From positions 62,001-126,000 of the forward strand of contig JBJXGE010000004.1 of assembly GCA_046154185.1 (NCBI GenBank): a DNA stretch of 64,000 nt, given 5' to 3'. The translations under genes and the position numbers were made by a program. Positions within the stretch are counted from its first letter, which is position 1. Each line of letters starts with the position of its first letter. This document shows positions 27,229-36,662 of this stretch, in pieces. The notes below the pieces were generated by a model. It made no database searches. It had not been told where the DNA came from and saw only the letters and a list, made by a program, of their open reading frames with translations. Source of the DNA: JBJXGE01 sp046154185 (GTDB lineage Bacteria; Planctomycetota; UBA8108; UBA1146; JAJFFE01).

Positions 27229-27344
27229 GCAAAACCACCGTTCAAGGTTCGGGAGCACGCACGTGCGGCTGTTCCCGGCGTTGAGTTTTCAGACTGCGCT
27301 GCCACCATCTGTACATCAGACGTCCGCGCCGGATCGACTCCTGG

Positions 27345-28190
27345 CTAATCTGCGGACTGGATGAGTCGCAGTATGAGCTTTGTTAACTTCGGCTCCGCGT
27401 CCGCTGCGACTTGAAGTATCTCGGCGACCGACACCGGCTCCAGGTGATCCGGGTCGCAAGTGTCCGTAACGACGGAAATCGCGGCGACACGCAACCCCTC
27501 GTGGACCGCCACGACGGCTTCCGGCACGGTTGACATGCCAACGACATCGGCCCCCATTTGCCGCAGCATGCGGTACTCCGCGCGCGTTTCCAGATTCGGC
27601 CCGGCGACGGCAACGTAGACCCCCGTCGGCGCGCGAATGCCCTCGTCGGCCGCGATTGCCCGCAGTCGCTGCAGAAACTTGGCATCGTACGGACGCGCCA
27701 TATCCGGAAACCGCGGTCCCCACTCGTCGATGTTGCGTCCGATCAGCGGATTTGCGCCGATCAAGTTGATGTGATCATCGATCAGCAACAAGTCGCCTTT
27801 GCGCAGCGCCGGGTTCATACCCCCGCAAGCGTTCGTGAGGATGAGATTCTTAACGCCGAGTCGACTCAGCAGGCGCACGGGCATCGTCACTTCGCGCAAG
27901 GAATAACCCTCGTAGAAATGGAATCGTCCCTCGAAAACCAGCACCGCACGGTCGCCGATGTGACCATAATGCAATGTCCCACTGTGGCCGGGCGCAGTGG
28001 ACTCCGGCATACCGGGAATATCTCGATAAGGGATCTGAAAACTGCGTGCAAGGTGGTGCGTGAACGCACCGAGGCCCGTACCAAGAATGAGTCCGAATTC
28101 CGGTCGTGGCTTGAGCCGTTCTCGCAGTTGATTTGCGGCCGTCTCAACGCATCGTTGATAGGCCTGCGTCGTCGCAGTTGCTTCGATCAA
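27345..28190 (-). CDS. punA: Purine nucleoside phosphorylase, trimeric type
   Basis: Phosphorolysis of purine (deoxy)nucleosides to base and (deoxy)ribose 1-phosphate. From TTG 28190 (GAAGG four bases upstream) the protein is 281 aa. Family motifs: LGTGLGAF (phosphate binding) near residue 40, PGHSGTLHYG, FEGRFHFYEGYS, TNACGGMNP and GPNLETRAEYR, and the base-contacting Asn in the VTDTCD region. The longer in-frame start at 28289 would overlap the DUF167 gene by 70 bases and adds no homology. Confidence 0.93.
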   Translation of the reverse strand: MIEATATTQAYQRCVETAANQLRERLKPRPEFGLILGTGLGAFTHHLARSFQIPYRDIPGMPESTAPGHSGTLHYGHIGDRAVLVFEGRFHFYEGYSLREVTMPVRLLSRLGVKNLILTNACGGMNPALRKGDLLLIDDHINLIGANPLIGRNIDEWGPRFPDMARPYDAKFLQRLRAIAADEGIRAPTGVYVAVAGPNLETRAEYRMLRQMGADVVGMSTVPEAVVAVHEGLRVAAISVVTDTCDPDHLEPVSVAEILQVAADAEPKLTKLILRLIQSAD

Positions 28191-28219
28191 ATTGCCTTCA
28201 CTCTTACCGAGGCTCTTGC

Positions 28220-28537
28220 TCAAGAGTTGCCGATGAGATCTCGCAGCCGTTTTTCGAACTCGGTGCGCTCGAGGCCGCGTACCACGCATTGCTTGCTGCG
28301 ATGGCCGTGTCCGCTCACGATCTCGACGGCGGACTTGGCAACTTGCAGGGCATCCGCAAGCAAACGCAACACGGCTTCGTTGGCTTGGCCTTTTTCCGGA
28401 GGCGCCGTCGTGCGGATCAGTAATTGTGCCGCGCGCACGCCACCGATCGCGTTGCGCTGCGCACCCGGTATCACGCGGATCGCGAAGCGCAAGCCCGCCG
28501 CGGTTTCAACAATCGTGACGGGAGTATAAGTGCCCAA
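28220..28537 (-). CDS. yggU: DUF167 / UPF0235 family protein
   Basis: A 105-aa protein with the family pattern: RVIPGAQRNAIGG, then IRTTAPPEKGQANEAVLRLLADAL, then VSGHGHRSKQCVVRG. YggU homologues have an alpha/beta fold and no established enzymatic role. TTG start at 28537. Its stop overlaps nothing essential in the phosphorylase gene, and both lie in the same - strand run. Confidence 0.88.
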   Translation of the reverse strand: MGTYTPVTIVETAAGLRFAIRVIPGAQRNAIGGVRAAQLLIRTTAPPEKGQANEAVLRLLADALQVAKSAVEIVSGHGHRSKQCVVRGLERTEFEKRLRDLIGNS

Positions 28538-28546
28538 CCTCGGCTA

Positions 28547-31141
28547 TCAATCTTTCTTGGCGCGTTCGATCCACTCGCGCCAGTCGCGAATCGCTACGGC
28601 GGAGGCCGAATCGCTTCCTTCGGCGTCGCGCCATACTCGATCGCGCTCCTCGGGATTCCCGGCGCAATGGGCGAGCAATCCGAGTGACACGAAGTCGGAT
28701 GGGCTCGCGACGACGAGCGAGAGAAGCTCGAATTTCGACAGCGCCGAGATCTCGCGCCATTTGACGTAGGTTGCGGGCTCGATGAGATTAACGCGGTCCA
28801 CGCTGAAGTCCTTGAGTTTGACACGCTCGGTTTTGGCGCCGCCTTCCTCGCGTTTCAGCACGACCTGCCGAGTTGCGACGTCGCGTTCGCAAAGCCGGCG
28901 GAATTGCGCTTCCCACGAGGCAAAGAAGACTTCGTAGCGGGAGAGCAATTCGCGGGCGTCCTTGCCGAGCCCGAGCAGTTCGGGCCTGCGCAGTTCTTGC
29001 AGCGCAAGCGCATGGCTGAGCGTTTGAACCCATACTTCGGTGGCGGCGTCAACTGCCGCGTAGACGGTGCCGAGTTCCGCTTCCAGCGTCGGATCGACCG
29101 AATTCGTCACAGTGCGCTGTCCCTCGGCGATCACGCGCGCATATTCATCGACTTGATCGACTGTCGCGGCGAAGGCCGCCCGCTCGCGGAACGCGACGCG
29201 TTTTTGCTCTGCGGCCGGAAAGCGGCGATTCTTAATGTCCTCGTCGATGTTGAGCTTGACGCTCTCCCAATCGTCCGTCTCGCGGCGCTCGAGTTGCCGA
29301 ATGATCTCGGTGTATTCGACGTGCGCTGCGGTGTCCTGAAACGCGTTCGCATCGAATTTCTTGAGCACTTCGCGCGCGCTTTTGTACAGTCCTCTGCTTT
29401 GCCAGGCGTCGGCGGGTCCGGCCACCGAGTCGAGACTCTTGCGAGCGTCGTCTTCGCGTTTGTTCCGCGCTGCGACACTCGAACGCAAATCCGTCGCGCG
29501 TTCGCGCGCTTGGGGCGCGCTCGCGTTTGCTGGATGCGCGGCGGCGAGTTCCTCGAAACGGCTTGCCAGCGCAAGCCATAGTGCGCGTCGCTCCTGCCAT
29601 GGCGCGGCTTCGGAGCTCGCACCCTTCAGTGTTTCGAGTTCGACTTCAAGCTCACTCAAGATGCGTGCGGCTTCGCGCTCGCGCTCGTCAGCGGCACGTT
29701 GTTCCTTGAGGGCCGTCGTCGCGTCGACGAGTTGTTGATAGCGGGCTTGTTGCGGTTCATCGAACACGAGCTTCGCCGCGTCAAGGAGTTTCGCTTGCGC
29801 GGCCTCGAGCCCGCCGGCCGCGAGTTCGCGTTCAATTGCATCGAGTGCTTGGTCACTCGTCGCGCGGACCTGCAGCTCTTTCAGACGTTGCTCTTCGAAC
29901 AGCCGGTGGAAGTAGACGGCGCCGCCGCCCAATCCAGCCAACACGCACAACGCCAACACGCCAAACACCAAGCGCGCGGGTCGGACGCGCCGATCGGCCT
30001 TTTCGGCACTGCCTTGTCCGTATTGTTTGATGAGCGGCTCTAACTCCTCGAGTAGCAGCGTCGCGGAGGCGATTCGTTGCTCGCGGTCCTTCGCCATCAT
30101 GCGCTCGACGAGTCGCGCGACCGCTGGCGGCAAGCCGGGCACGCGTTCGGTCAGCGGCTGCGGTTCTTCCTTGAGGTGTTTGAGTATGACCTCGCGCGGC
30201 GTCGCGCCGCGAAACGGAGTTGCGCCGCAGAGAATCTGATAGAGCGACACGCCGAGCGAATAAATGTCTACGCGGGAGTCGATGTCCTGGCCACGCGCCT
30301 GCTCCGGAGCGATGTAGTGTGGCGAGCCGCTGACGCCATCCTTTTGCGAGGCTTGTCCCTCACCCTCTGTCGACCGAGAGATGCCGAGGTCGCCGATCTT
30401 CACGACGGTGCCGCTCCCCACCATCAGGTTACCGGGCTTGATGTCTCGGTGGATAATGCCGAGCTGCTCGGCGTACTGCAGTCCGCGCGCTGCGTCGCGC
30501 ACAACTTGCAGCGCGCGCGGCAGCGGGATCGCGCTATGCCGATTGAGTAGATCCTCGACGCTACCATCGGGAATGTACTCCATGGAAAAGTAGTAGATAT
30601 CGCCCTGCACGCCGACGTCGTAGACCTGCACGATATTCGGATGGCTGAGCGCTCCCGCCGAGCGCGCTTCGCGAATAAAAAGGTTCACGAAGCTGGTGTT
30701 CTTGACGAGATGAGGCGCCAGCACCTTTAGCGCAACGATTCGGTCGAGCGACGTTTGCAAGGCGCGATAGACCGTGCCCATGCCACCGCGGCCAATGCGG
30801 TCGAGAATTCTATAGCCGGCGATTTCTTGGCCGATCAGTGGATGCGGCTTGTCGTCCTGAAATGTGATTAACGTATTGCCGACTTGGATTCGATCATTGG
30901 GCGCGAGCGATTCTGGTTTCGTGAGCAGGCTGCCGTTCAAATAGGTTCCGTTCGAACTGCTGAGATCGCGAATATAGAACGAGCCGGCCCTCGTCTCGAT
31001 TTGGAAGTGGCGCCGCGACGCCATTTCATCCGGGATCGGAACTTGCGCGGCGGTGTCGCGTCCGGCGAAGAATGGGCCGTCGCCGCGCACGATGTAGGAC
31101 TTGCCACGATCGGCGCCGTTCTCGACCAGCAGTCTCGGCAA
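28547..31141 (-). CDS. FHA domain Ser/Thr protein kinase with membrane anchor and coiled-coil ectodomain
   Basis: 864 aa. Residues 1-97 are an FHA phosphothreonine-binding domain (GRD at 27-29, SRRH 42-45, SSNGTYLNG 62-70). Residues ~105-370 are a Hanks-type kinase: P-loop GRGGMG 117-122, Lys139 in VALKVL, HRDIKPGN 231-238, DLG 251-253 in place of DFG, APE 278-280. Membrane helix 391-411, then ~450 residues of charged helical, likely coiled-coil ectodomain. The FHA domain precedes the kinase, an arrangement that lets it recognise phosphorylated partners. TTG start at 31141. Likely a receptor-type regulator of envelope processes. Confidence 0.93.
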   Translation of the reverse strand: MPRLLVENGADRGKSYIVRGDGPFFAGRDTAAQVPIPDEMASRRHFQIETRAGSFYIRDLSSSNGTYLNGSLLTKPESLAPNDRIQVGNTLITFQDDKPHPLIGQEIAGYRILDRIGRGGMGTVYRALQTSLDRIVALKVLAPHLVKNTSFVNLFIREARSAGALSHPNIVQVYDVGVQGDIYYFSMEYIPDGSVEDLLNRHSAIPLPRALQVVRDAARGLQYAEQLGIIHRDIKPGNLMVGSGTVVKIGDLGISRSTEGEGQASQKDGVSGSPHYIAPEQARGQDIDSRVDIYSLGVSLYQILCGATPFRGATPREVILKHLKEEPQPLTERVPGLPPAVARLVERMMAKDREQRIASATLLLEELEPLIKQYGQGSAEKADRRVRPARLVFGVLALCVLAGLGGGAVYFHRLFEEQRLKELQVRATSDQALDAIERELAAGGLEAAQAKLLDAAKLVFDEPQQARYQQLVDATTALKEQRAADEREREAARILSELEVELETLKGASSEAAPWQERRALWLALASRFEELAAAHPANASAPQARERATDLRSSVAARNKREDDARKSLDSVAGPADAWQSRGLYKSAREVLKKFDANAFQDTAAHVEYTEIIRQLERRETDDWESVKLNIDEDIKNRRFPAAEQKRVAFRERAAFAATVDQVDEYARVIAEGQRTVTNSVDPTLEAELGTVYAAVDAATEVWVQTLSHALALQELRRPELLGLGKDARELLSRYEVFFASWEAQFRRLCERDVATRQVVLKREEGGAKTERVKLKDFSVDRVNLIEPATYVKWREISALSKFELLSLVVASPSDFVSLGLLAHCAGNPEERDRVWRDAEGSDSASAVAIRDWREWIERAKKD

Positions 31142-31225
31142 GGCCCGCTCACTTTCCGATCCGGAGCATCAGTTTCCGCGCCGCGCGCTTCGAAGCGACG
31201 ATTGAGAATGTAACGGCGGCGGTCT

Positions 31226-31939
31226 TTAGCTGTAAAGAATACGACCTAGGCGTAGGAGAGTTGCACCTTCTTGTGTCGCGACGCGGTAGTCGCTCGACAT
31301 TCCCATCGACAGCTCAACAAACCGTGCTTGGGCCTCCGCCGGTAACTTGGCGGCGATGCGATCGCGGAGGGACCGCAAGCCCGCAAAGATCGGGCGACAT
31401 CGCTCGGGTTCTTCGTTCGGGGCCAGCTCCGGAGCCATTGTCATGAGCCCCCGAAACTCTATTTGCGGGAAACGTTTGACCCAATCCGGCAACCACGTGA
31501 GCGCCGCGGAGGCGGAGACGCCGCCTTTCGTCGTCTCGCCGGAGAGATTCACCTCGACCAGGCACGCGAGGGAGCGCCCGGAGTTCGATGTCGCCCAAGT
31601 TTGGATTCCGGCGGCAAGCCGCTCAGAATCGAGGGCATGGAACAGTTCGATGAGCGGCAGAGTCTTGGCGATTTTGTTGCGCTGCAGATGGCCGATGAAC
31701 TGCCATCGTGCAGCGGGTCCGGCGAAGTCGGCCTTCGCCGCCAGGTCCGTCGTGCGGTTCTCTCCGAACGGTTGGAATCCCGCGGCTGCGAGCGTCGCGC
31801 ACGCGTCGGCGTCGAGATATTTTGTGACGAGGACGATGCGCGGCGGCACGCCGGGCGCTAACGCATCGACCTCGGAACGAAGTTCTGCATAGCGTTCGCG
31901 GAAGCGCGTGAGTTCAAAGTGCACGGTCGCGTCAGGCAT
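31226..31939 (-). CDS. yggS: YggS/PROSC family pyridoxal-phosphate homeostasis protein
   Basis: 237 aa TIM-barrel PLP-binding protein that buffers PLP and affects vitamin B6 and amino-acid pools. PLP-lysine in IVLVTKY (near residue 40), GENR, IGHLQRNK, LVEVNLSGE and MGMSSDY. Overlaps dnaE by eight bases at its start and may be coupled to it. Confidence 0.93.
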   Translation of the reverse strand: MPDATVHFELTRFRERYAELRSEVDALAPGVPPRIVLVTKYLDADACATLAAAGFQPFGENRTTDLAAKADFAGPAARWQFIGHLQRNKIAKTLPLIELFHALDSERLAAGIQTWATSNSGRSLACLVEVNLSGETTKGGVSASAALTWLPDWVKRFPQIEFRGLMTMAPELAPNEEPERCRPIFAGLRSLRDRIAAKLPAEAQARFVELSMGMSSDYRVATQEGATLLRLGRILYS

Positions 31940-34900
31940 GACGGTCCACGCGAATGCGTTCGTCGCCGACGAGTGCGCGCAGTTCCTCTATCATGGCGGG
32001 ACTTGGCGCAACCGAGAGTTCAGGGTTCGAGCGGACGATCCACCGTTCGCCCTCGGCGCCCGTGAAAACGAGCGACACAGGGATCTCGCCACGATGGCGT
32101 TGGAGAATATCCTTCAGCCGAAACAAATCGTTCTCGACCGTGTTGGGAACCGCGAAGCTGACACCGATGCGTTTGCCAAGCCGCAAGTACGCATCGTTTA
32201 TTGGCACGATCCGCTCGGCCCGCAGCGAAACACTCTCTTCACGTTTTTCGCCGACACCGACCACCAGCACGATCGCGTCCTCGATGAGTTGTTCGCGCTC
32301 ACTCGTATACGTCGATGGAAACACAATGATTTCCGTGCTGCCCGTCAGATCTTCGACCTCGAGAAAGGCCATGGTCTCGCCCTTCTTCGTTTGTCGCGTT
32401 CGCACTTTGCGAATCAGCACGCCGAGGCAGACCTCGGCGCCGTCGCCCGCGTTCGCGAGCTCTTGCACCGTGTGGGTTCGCCAATTTGCGACCTCGTGCT
32501 GTCGGCGTTCGAGCGGATGGCCGCTCATATAGAAGCCGAGTGCTTCCTTCTCGGCATTGAGTTGTTCGAGCTCACCCCAATCACTGACAGTTGGATAGAC
32601 CTCTTGGGGCGCCGCGAAGCTCGACGATTCGCCGCCGAAGAGCGAGAGCTGTCCGGCGCGCTTTTCTGCTTGCACGCGGTTACCCTCTTCGAGCGCATCC
32701 TTGCTGGCCGCCAGCATGCGCGCGCGCGAAGGACCGAGTCCGTCGAAAGCGCCGCATTTGATGAGCTGCTCAAGTGTCGACTTGTTGACCGCTTTGAGAT
32801 CGACGCGAGCGCAAAAATCGAAAATTGAACGAAATGGCCCGCTGCGCTCGCGCTCGCGCAACAAACTCTCCACGGCTTTCTCGCCGAGACCTTTGATCGC
32901 CACCAGTCCATATTGAATCTCGCCCTCGACGACAGTGAAGTTGAGCCCGGAGCTATTGATGGATGGCCGGCGTACTGCAATGCCCAGCCGCTTACTCTCC
33001 GCGATGTACTCGACGAGTTTGTCGATATTGCCGATCTCGCAACTCAGTACCGCGGCCAAGAAATCGGCGGGGTAATTCGCCTTGAGATAAGCCGTGCGGT
33101 AAGAAAGGAGCGCGTACGCGGTCGAGTGTGACTTGTTGAATCCGTATTTGGCGAAATGTTCGATTTGCTCGAAGATTTGCGCCGCGATCGCGCGGTCGAT
33201 TCCGCGCGCTTTGGCGCCCGTGATGAATTGATCTTTGAACTTTGCGATGATCTCTGGGCGTTTCTTTCCCATCGCTTTGCGCAGCGAATCGGCCTCGTTC
33301 ATGGTGAAGCCCGCGAGATCGTGGGCGACGCGCATGACTTGCTCTTGATAGAGGATGACGCCGTAGGAGCTCTCGAGTACCGGTCGCAAAGCCTCATGCA
33401 AGTACGTGAGCGGTTCGCGGCCGTGCTTTCGATCACTAAATACTTTGTCCATGCCACTGCCGAGCGGACCGGGTCGATAAAGCGCCAACACTGCGATCAC
33501 TTCTTCGAATCGGTCGGGGCAAAGCCTGCGCAGCAATTCGCGCATGCCGCTCGACTCGAGTTGGAAAATCCCTTTTGTATCGCCGGCCGTCAACAACGAG
33601 TAGGTCTTCGAATCGTCGAGCGGCACAGCTTCCAGCTCGAACGCCGCATCGAAGCGTTGGCGCACTAATTTCTCGGCGCGATCCAGGATGGTGAGAGTTC
33701 GTAGGCCAAGGAAATCCATCTTCAGGAGTCCGATACTCTCCAAGATCTCCATCGGGAACTGCGTCGTAATGTCCTCGCCGTTACGATAAAGCGGCACAAC
33801 TTCCGTAAGCGGACGATCGCAAATGACGACGCCGGCGGCGTGTGTCGAACAATGGCGATTCAAACCCTCGAGCCGCAGACTGACATCGAAGAGTTCGTGA
33901 TAACGCGGATCGCGCCGCAACTCGGCGAGCTCCGGTTCTTGCTCGATCGCCTCGCCGAGTTTCGTGCCCGGCACATCGGGGATCTTCTTTGCAATCAGGT
34001 CTATTTCCTTGAGCGGGATCCCCAGTGTTCGACCGACATCGCGGATCACTGCGCGCGCTGCCATGGTGCCGAAAGTGATTATCTGACAAACGCGGTCGCT
34101 GCCGTATTTTTGTCGAACGTATTCGATGACCTTTTCGCGGCCGATCATGCAGAAATCGATGTCGATATCTGGCATCGAAATGCGGTCGGAATTGAGGAAG
34201 CGCTCGAAGATCAGATCGTATTTGATCGGGTCCATTGCCGAGATGCCGAGGCAATAGCTCACCATGCTGCCGACCGCGGAGCCCCGGCCCGGACCGACGG
34301 GTACGCCCGCCTCGCGCGCATACCTGATGAAGTCCCACACGATCAGAAAGTAGGAGACATACCCCATTTTCTCGATGACTCCGAGCTCATATTCGAGTCG
34401 CTCGGTTTGCTGCACGCTGGCTTCCGGATAGCGCGACTGGAAGCCTTTCGCCACGAGGCTTCGCAATAGCTGGCGATTCTCTTCTTCTTGTTGTCGCGTA
34501 TCGACGTTCGTCGGAATTCCGCCCGGGAAGAAAACAGGGAGATGCGAAGTCGATTCGTCGAGCTGAAAGTCGCACATCGCGGCGATTTCAAGACTGTTCG
34601 AGATCGCTTCTGGGAAGTCGCCAAGCGCCTTCGACATCTCTTGCGCGCTGCGAAAGTGAAATTGATCGGTATGGAAGCGCATACGTTCGTCGTCTTCGAG
34701 CGTCGTGCCAGTGTTGATGCACAAGTGGATCTCCTGCGCGCGCGCATCGTCTGAGCGGAGATAGTGGACGTCATTCGTGGCGAGGAGTGGCAGGCCGAGC
34801 TCTTTTGCAAGCGCCGGAATCTGTTCGAGCACACGCAGTTGCTCGGGCAAGCCATGATTTTGAATTTCGAGAAAGAACCGGTCGCGACCGAAGATTTGCT

Positions 34901-35396
34901 GGTATCGCCGCGCCGCATCGAGCGCCTTAGCCGCATCGCCTTGGATCAGTGGACGGTTTACCTCGCCAGCTAGACACGAACTCGTACCGATCAGGCCCGC
35001 GGAGTAGAGCTTGAGCAGTTCATGATCGATGCGCGGCTTGTAGTAGAAACCCTCGACGTACGCGAGGCTCGAGAGGCGCAGCAGGTTTTGATAGCCCGTC
35101 GCATTTTGCGCGAGCAGGAGCAAGTGATAGTAGTTGTGGCCTTTCGGGTCGCGCTTCTTGTCGAAGCGGCTGCCCGCTGTTACGTACGCTTCCATCCCAA
35201 TGATCGGTTTGATGCCCGCTGCTTTGCATTCTTGATAAAACTCCACAGCTCCGAACATGTTGCCATGGTCGGTCAGCGCGAGCGCCGGCATGCCTTGATC
35301 GGCCGCCATTTTTACGAGCGCCTCGACCGTGCTCACACCGTCGAGCAAGCTGTAGTGGCTGTGCACATGGAGATGACAAAAGCCGGGTTTTGACAT
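31932..35396 (-). CDS. dnaE: DNA polymerase III alpha subunit
   Basis: Replicative polymerase subunit, 1154 aa from ATG 35396. N-terminal PHP domain with metal-binding residues intact (HLHVHSHYSLLDG, ALTDHGNMFG), polymerase palm with DIDID catalytic aspartates in PDIDIDF, beta-binding and tandem HhH and OB segments at the C-terminus (VCLGVLIRKVR, MAFLEVEDLTG). The intact PHP signature suggests retained proofreading-type or phosphatase chemistry, as in many non-proteobacterial DnaE proteins. Upstream neighbours on the other strand start 76 bases away. Confidence 0.96.
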   Translation of the reverse strand: MSKPGFCHLHVHSHYSLLDGVSTVEALVKMAADQGMPALALTDHGNMFGAVEFYQECKAAGIKPIIGMEAYVTAGSRFDKKRDPKGHNYYHLLLLAQNATGYQNLLRLSSLAYVEGFYYKPRIDHELLKLYSAGLIGTSSCLAGEVNRPLIQGDAAKALDAARRYQQIFGRDRFFLEIQNHGLPEQLRVLEQIPALAKELGLPLLATNDVHYLRSDDARAQEIHLCINTGTTLEDDERMRFHTDQFHFRSAQEMSKALGDFPEAISNSLEIAAMCDFQLDESTSHLPVFFPGGIPTNVDTRQQEEENRQLLRSLVAKGFQSRYPEASVQQTERLEYELGVIEKMGYVSYFLIVWDFIRYAREAGVPVGPGRGSAVGSMVSYCLGISAMDPIKYDLIFERFLNSDRISMPDIDIDFCMIGREKVIEYVRQKYGSDRVCQIITFGTMAARAVIRDVGRTLGIPLKEIDLIAKKIPDVPGTKLGEAIEQEPELAELRRDPRYHELFDVSLRLEGLNRHCSTHAAGVVICDRPLTEVVPLYRNGEDITTQFPMEILESIGLLKMDFLGLRTLTILDRAEKLVRQRFDAAFELEAVPLDDSKTYSLLTAGDTKGIFQLESSGMRELLRRLCPDRFEEVIAVLALYRPGPLGSGMDKVFSDRKHGREPLTYLHEALRPVLESSYGVILYQEQVMRVAHDLAGFTMNEADSLRKAMGKKRPEIIAKFKDQFITGAKARGIDRAIAAQIFEQIEHFAKYGFNKSHSTAYALLSYRTAYLKANYPADFLAAVLSCEIGNIDKLVEYIAESKRLGIAVRRPSINSSGLNFTVVEGEIQYGLVAIKGLGEKAVESLLRERERSGPFRSIFDFCARVDLKAVNKSTLEQLIKCGAFDGLGPSRARMLAASKDALEEGNRVQAEKRAGQLSLFGGESSSFAAPQEVYPTVSDWGELEQLNAEKEALGFYMSGHPLERRQHEVANWRTHTVQELANAGDGAEVCLGVLIRKVRTRQTKKGETMAFLEVEDLTGSTEIIVFPSTYTSEREQLIEDAIVLVVGVGEKREESVSLRAERIVPINDAYLRLGKRIGVSFAVPNTVENDLFRLKDILQRHRGEIPVSLVFTGAEGERWIVRSNPELSVAPSPAMIEELRALVGDERIRVDRHA

Positions 35397-35472
35397 GTGG
35401 GTTCTTATAGACACTTGCTGAAAGCCGAACAAGCGGCTTGATGGAAGCCGCGCGCCCCGGCATTCTGCGCGC

Positions 35473-35676
35473 ATGAACGAGGGGCCGTGGGCGCGCCGAC
35501 ATTGGGTGAGTGTCCTCTATCGATGTTGCAACGTTTACCAACGCGTCTACTTTGCCCACGGAGCGCTGGAAACTGTCGGTCGTTGTCCGCGTTGTTTGAA
35601 GCAAGTTCGATTCGTCCTGAGTGAATCTGGCGAGCCTGGAAAGTTTTTCTGTGCTGAATCGGGAGAGACCCGTTGA
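35473..35676 (+). CDS. Small zinc-ribbon protein of unknown function
   Basis: 67 aa with a CPRC knuckle in the middle (RCPRCLKQV) plus Cys-Cys near residue 20 and a single late Cys, so the zinc site is incomplete or shared. No clear ribosome binding site before ATG 35473. Its end overlaps the next gene by about 26 bases, which hints at translational coupling. No family recognised. Confidence 0.55.
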   Translation: MNEGPWARRHWVSVLYRCCNVYQRVYFAHGALETVGRCPRCLKQVRFVLSESGEPGKFFCAESGETR

Positions 35677-36424
35677 CGCCGAAGCTGTGACGGACGCGAC
35701 CGCGGCGCCGATGGTGCCCGATGCGAGTGCCGCCCCGCAGTCGCCGGTTTACGCGCGACTTTACGAGGAAGAGCAAAAGGTCGACGGACCAAGTCGTTGG
35801 AGCGTGGGCGCTGGTCATCGCGTTTGCCATCGGTGTCAACAGCAGCTGGCGCAGCGCGTGCAATTCTGCACCGTGCTGGAGCCAGCTCGCGAGGTGCGCG
35901 GCCGGTCGTTCGACGCAGCGGAGATTTTCGAACGACACGACTACTGTGTGAGTTGTTTCCCGACTGTCACTCGCGAACGGATCTTTGCGCATTGGAAGAG
36001 CGTGATTCCGGAGGGCAGCGGTACTGCGCGCAAAACGGTCAATCTCGCGTCTCTGTACGCGACATTCGAGCAACTCAGTGAACGAAGCGCCGCGACAGAA
36101 TCCAGCGTGTCGTGTCGCACGAGCACCCCAAGTCTGCCGGACGACGAGCGAGATCGCGGGAGTGATGAAAGTCGCGCCGACGCGACGCGCGACGAAACTA
36201 GCTTCCTCAACTCGCCGGAGTCCGTCCCGCAGGATCATCATCTGGGCTTTCTGTTGGCACTATTTCTCGTTCGCAAGCGCCAACTGCGTTGGGTGAGTAT
36301 CGATTCGAACTGCCTCACGGTCGCCGCACGCGAGGACGACCACCTCTACCGACTTCCGGTCCCGCCGCCGTCTTTTGACTTGACCGCTGCGGAAGCGGCG
36401 TTCGAGGCTTTGTTCGGAACCTAG
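35651..36424 (+). CDS. Zinc-ribbon-containing protein of unknown function
   Basis: 257 aa from GTG 35651 (GGAAAG seven bases upstream). A CxxC knuckle in HRVCHRCQQQL and a distant CxxC in YCVSCF could form one zinc site, followed by a Ser/Asp/Glu-rich linker and a C-terminal hydrophobic, helical segment (LGFLLALFLVRKRQLRWV). A start at GTG 35687 or ATG 35711 is possible. It forms a unit with the preceding small gene; the two are divergent from dnaE and upstream of the cell-wall cluster, but no function is assigned. Confidence 0.7.
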   Translation: MLNRERPVDAEAVTDATAAPMVPDASAAPQSPVYARLYEEEQKVDGPSRWSVGAGHRVCHRCQQQLAQRVQFCTVLEPAREVRGRSFDAAEIFERHDYCVSCFPTVTRERIFAHWKSVIPEGSGTARKTVNLASLYATFEQLSERSAATESSVSCRTSTPSLPDDERDRGSDESRADATRDETSFLNSPESVPQDHHLGFLLALFLVRKRQLRWVSIDSNCLTVAAREDDHLYRLPVPPPSFDLTAAEAAFEALFGT

Positions 36425-36585
36425 CGCTCCCGGTTTCGCAAAAAATATTTTTCGCGCCGTTCGGTCTGCGAAGAAACTCAAAAATCCACTAGCAGTAGTG
36501 CTACGCCTCGCCGAGTGGAACCACCGCTTGCGCCGCCGCAGGCTCGGCTAGTCCAGTAACTCGTGAGCCGCATGGAAATTCCGCA

Positions 36586-36614
36586 TTGACGCCCGACTTT
36601 CCGAGTGCAATAAA
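36586..36614 (+). promoter_or_regulatory. Putative promoter of the dcw operon
   Basis: TTGACG (36586-36591), a 17-base spacer and TGC-AATAAA (36606-36614), an extended -10 with a weak hexamer. It would start transcription near 36621, which leaves a leader of about 290 bases. Confidence 0.5.
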
Positions 36615-36662
36615 GTGGGGGCAAGTGGTTCTCGGGCACACCAAAGTGGAGACCTGTGGAGG
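36612..36662 (+). promoter_or_regulatory. Putative MraZ-binding direct repeats
   Basis: AAAGTGGGGG (36612-36621), CAAGTGGTTC (36622-36631), AAAGTGGAGA (36643-36652) and CCTGTGGAGG (36653-36662). The GTGG cores start at 36615, 36625, 36646 and 36656, so they are spaced 10, 21 and 10 bases apart and lie on one helix face. MraZ of several bacteria binds GTGG/TGGG direct repeats with 10-bp spacing upstream of its own operon. The first unit overlaps the putative -10, consistent with autoregulation. Confidence 0.6.
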
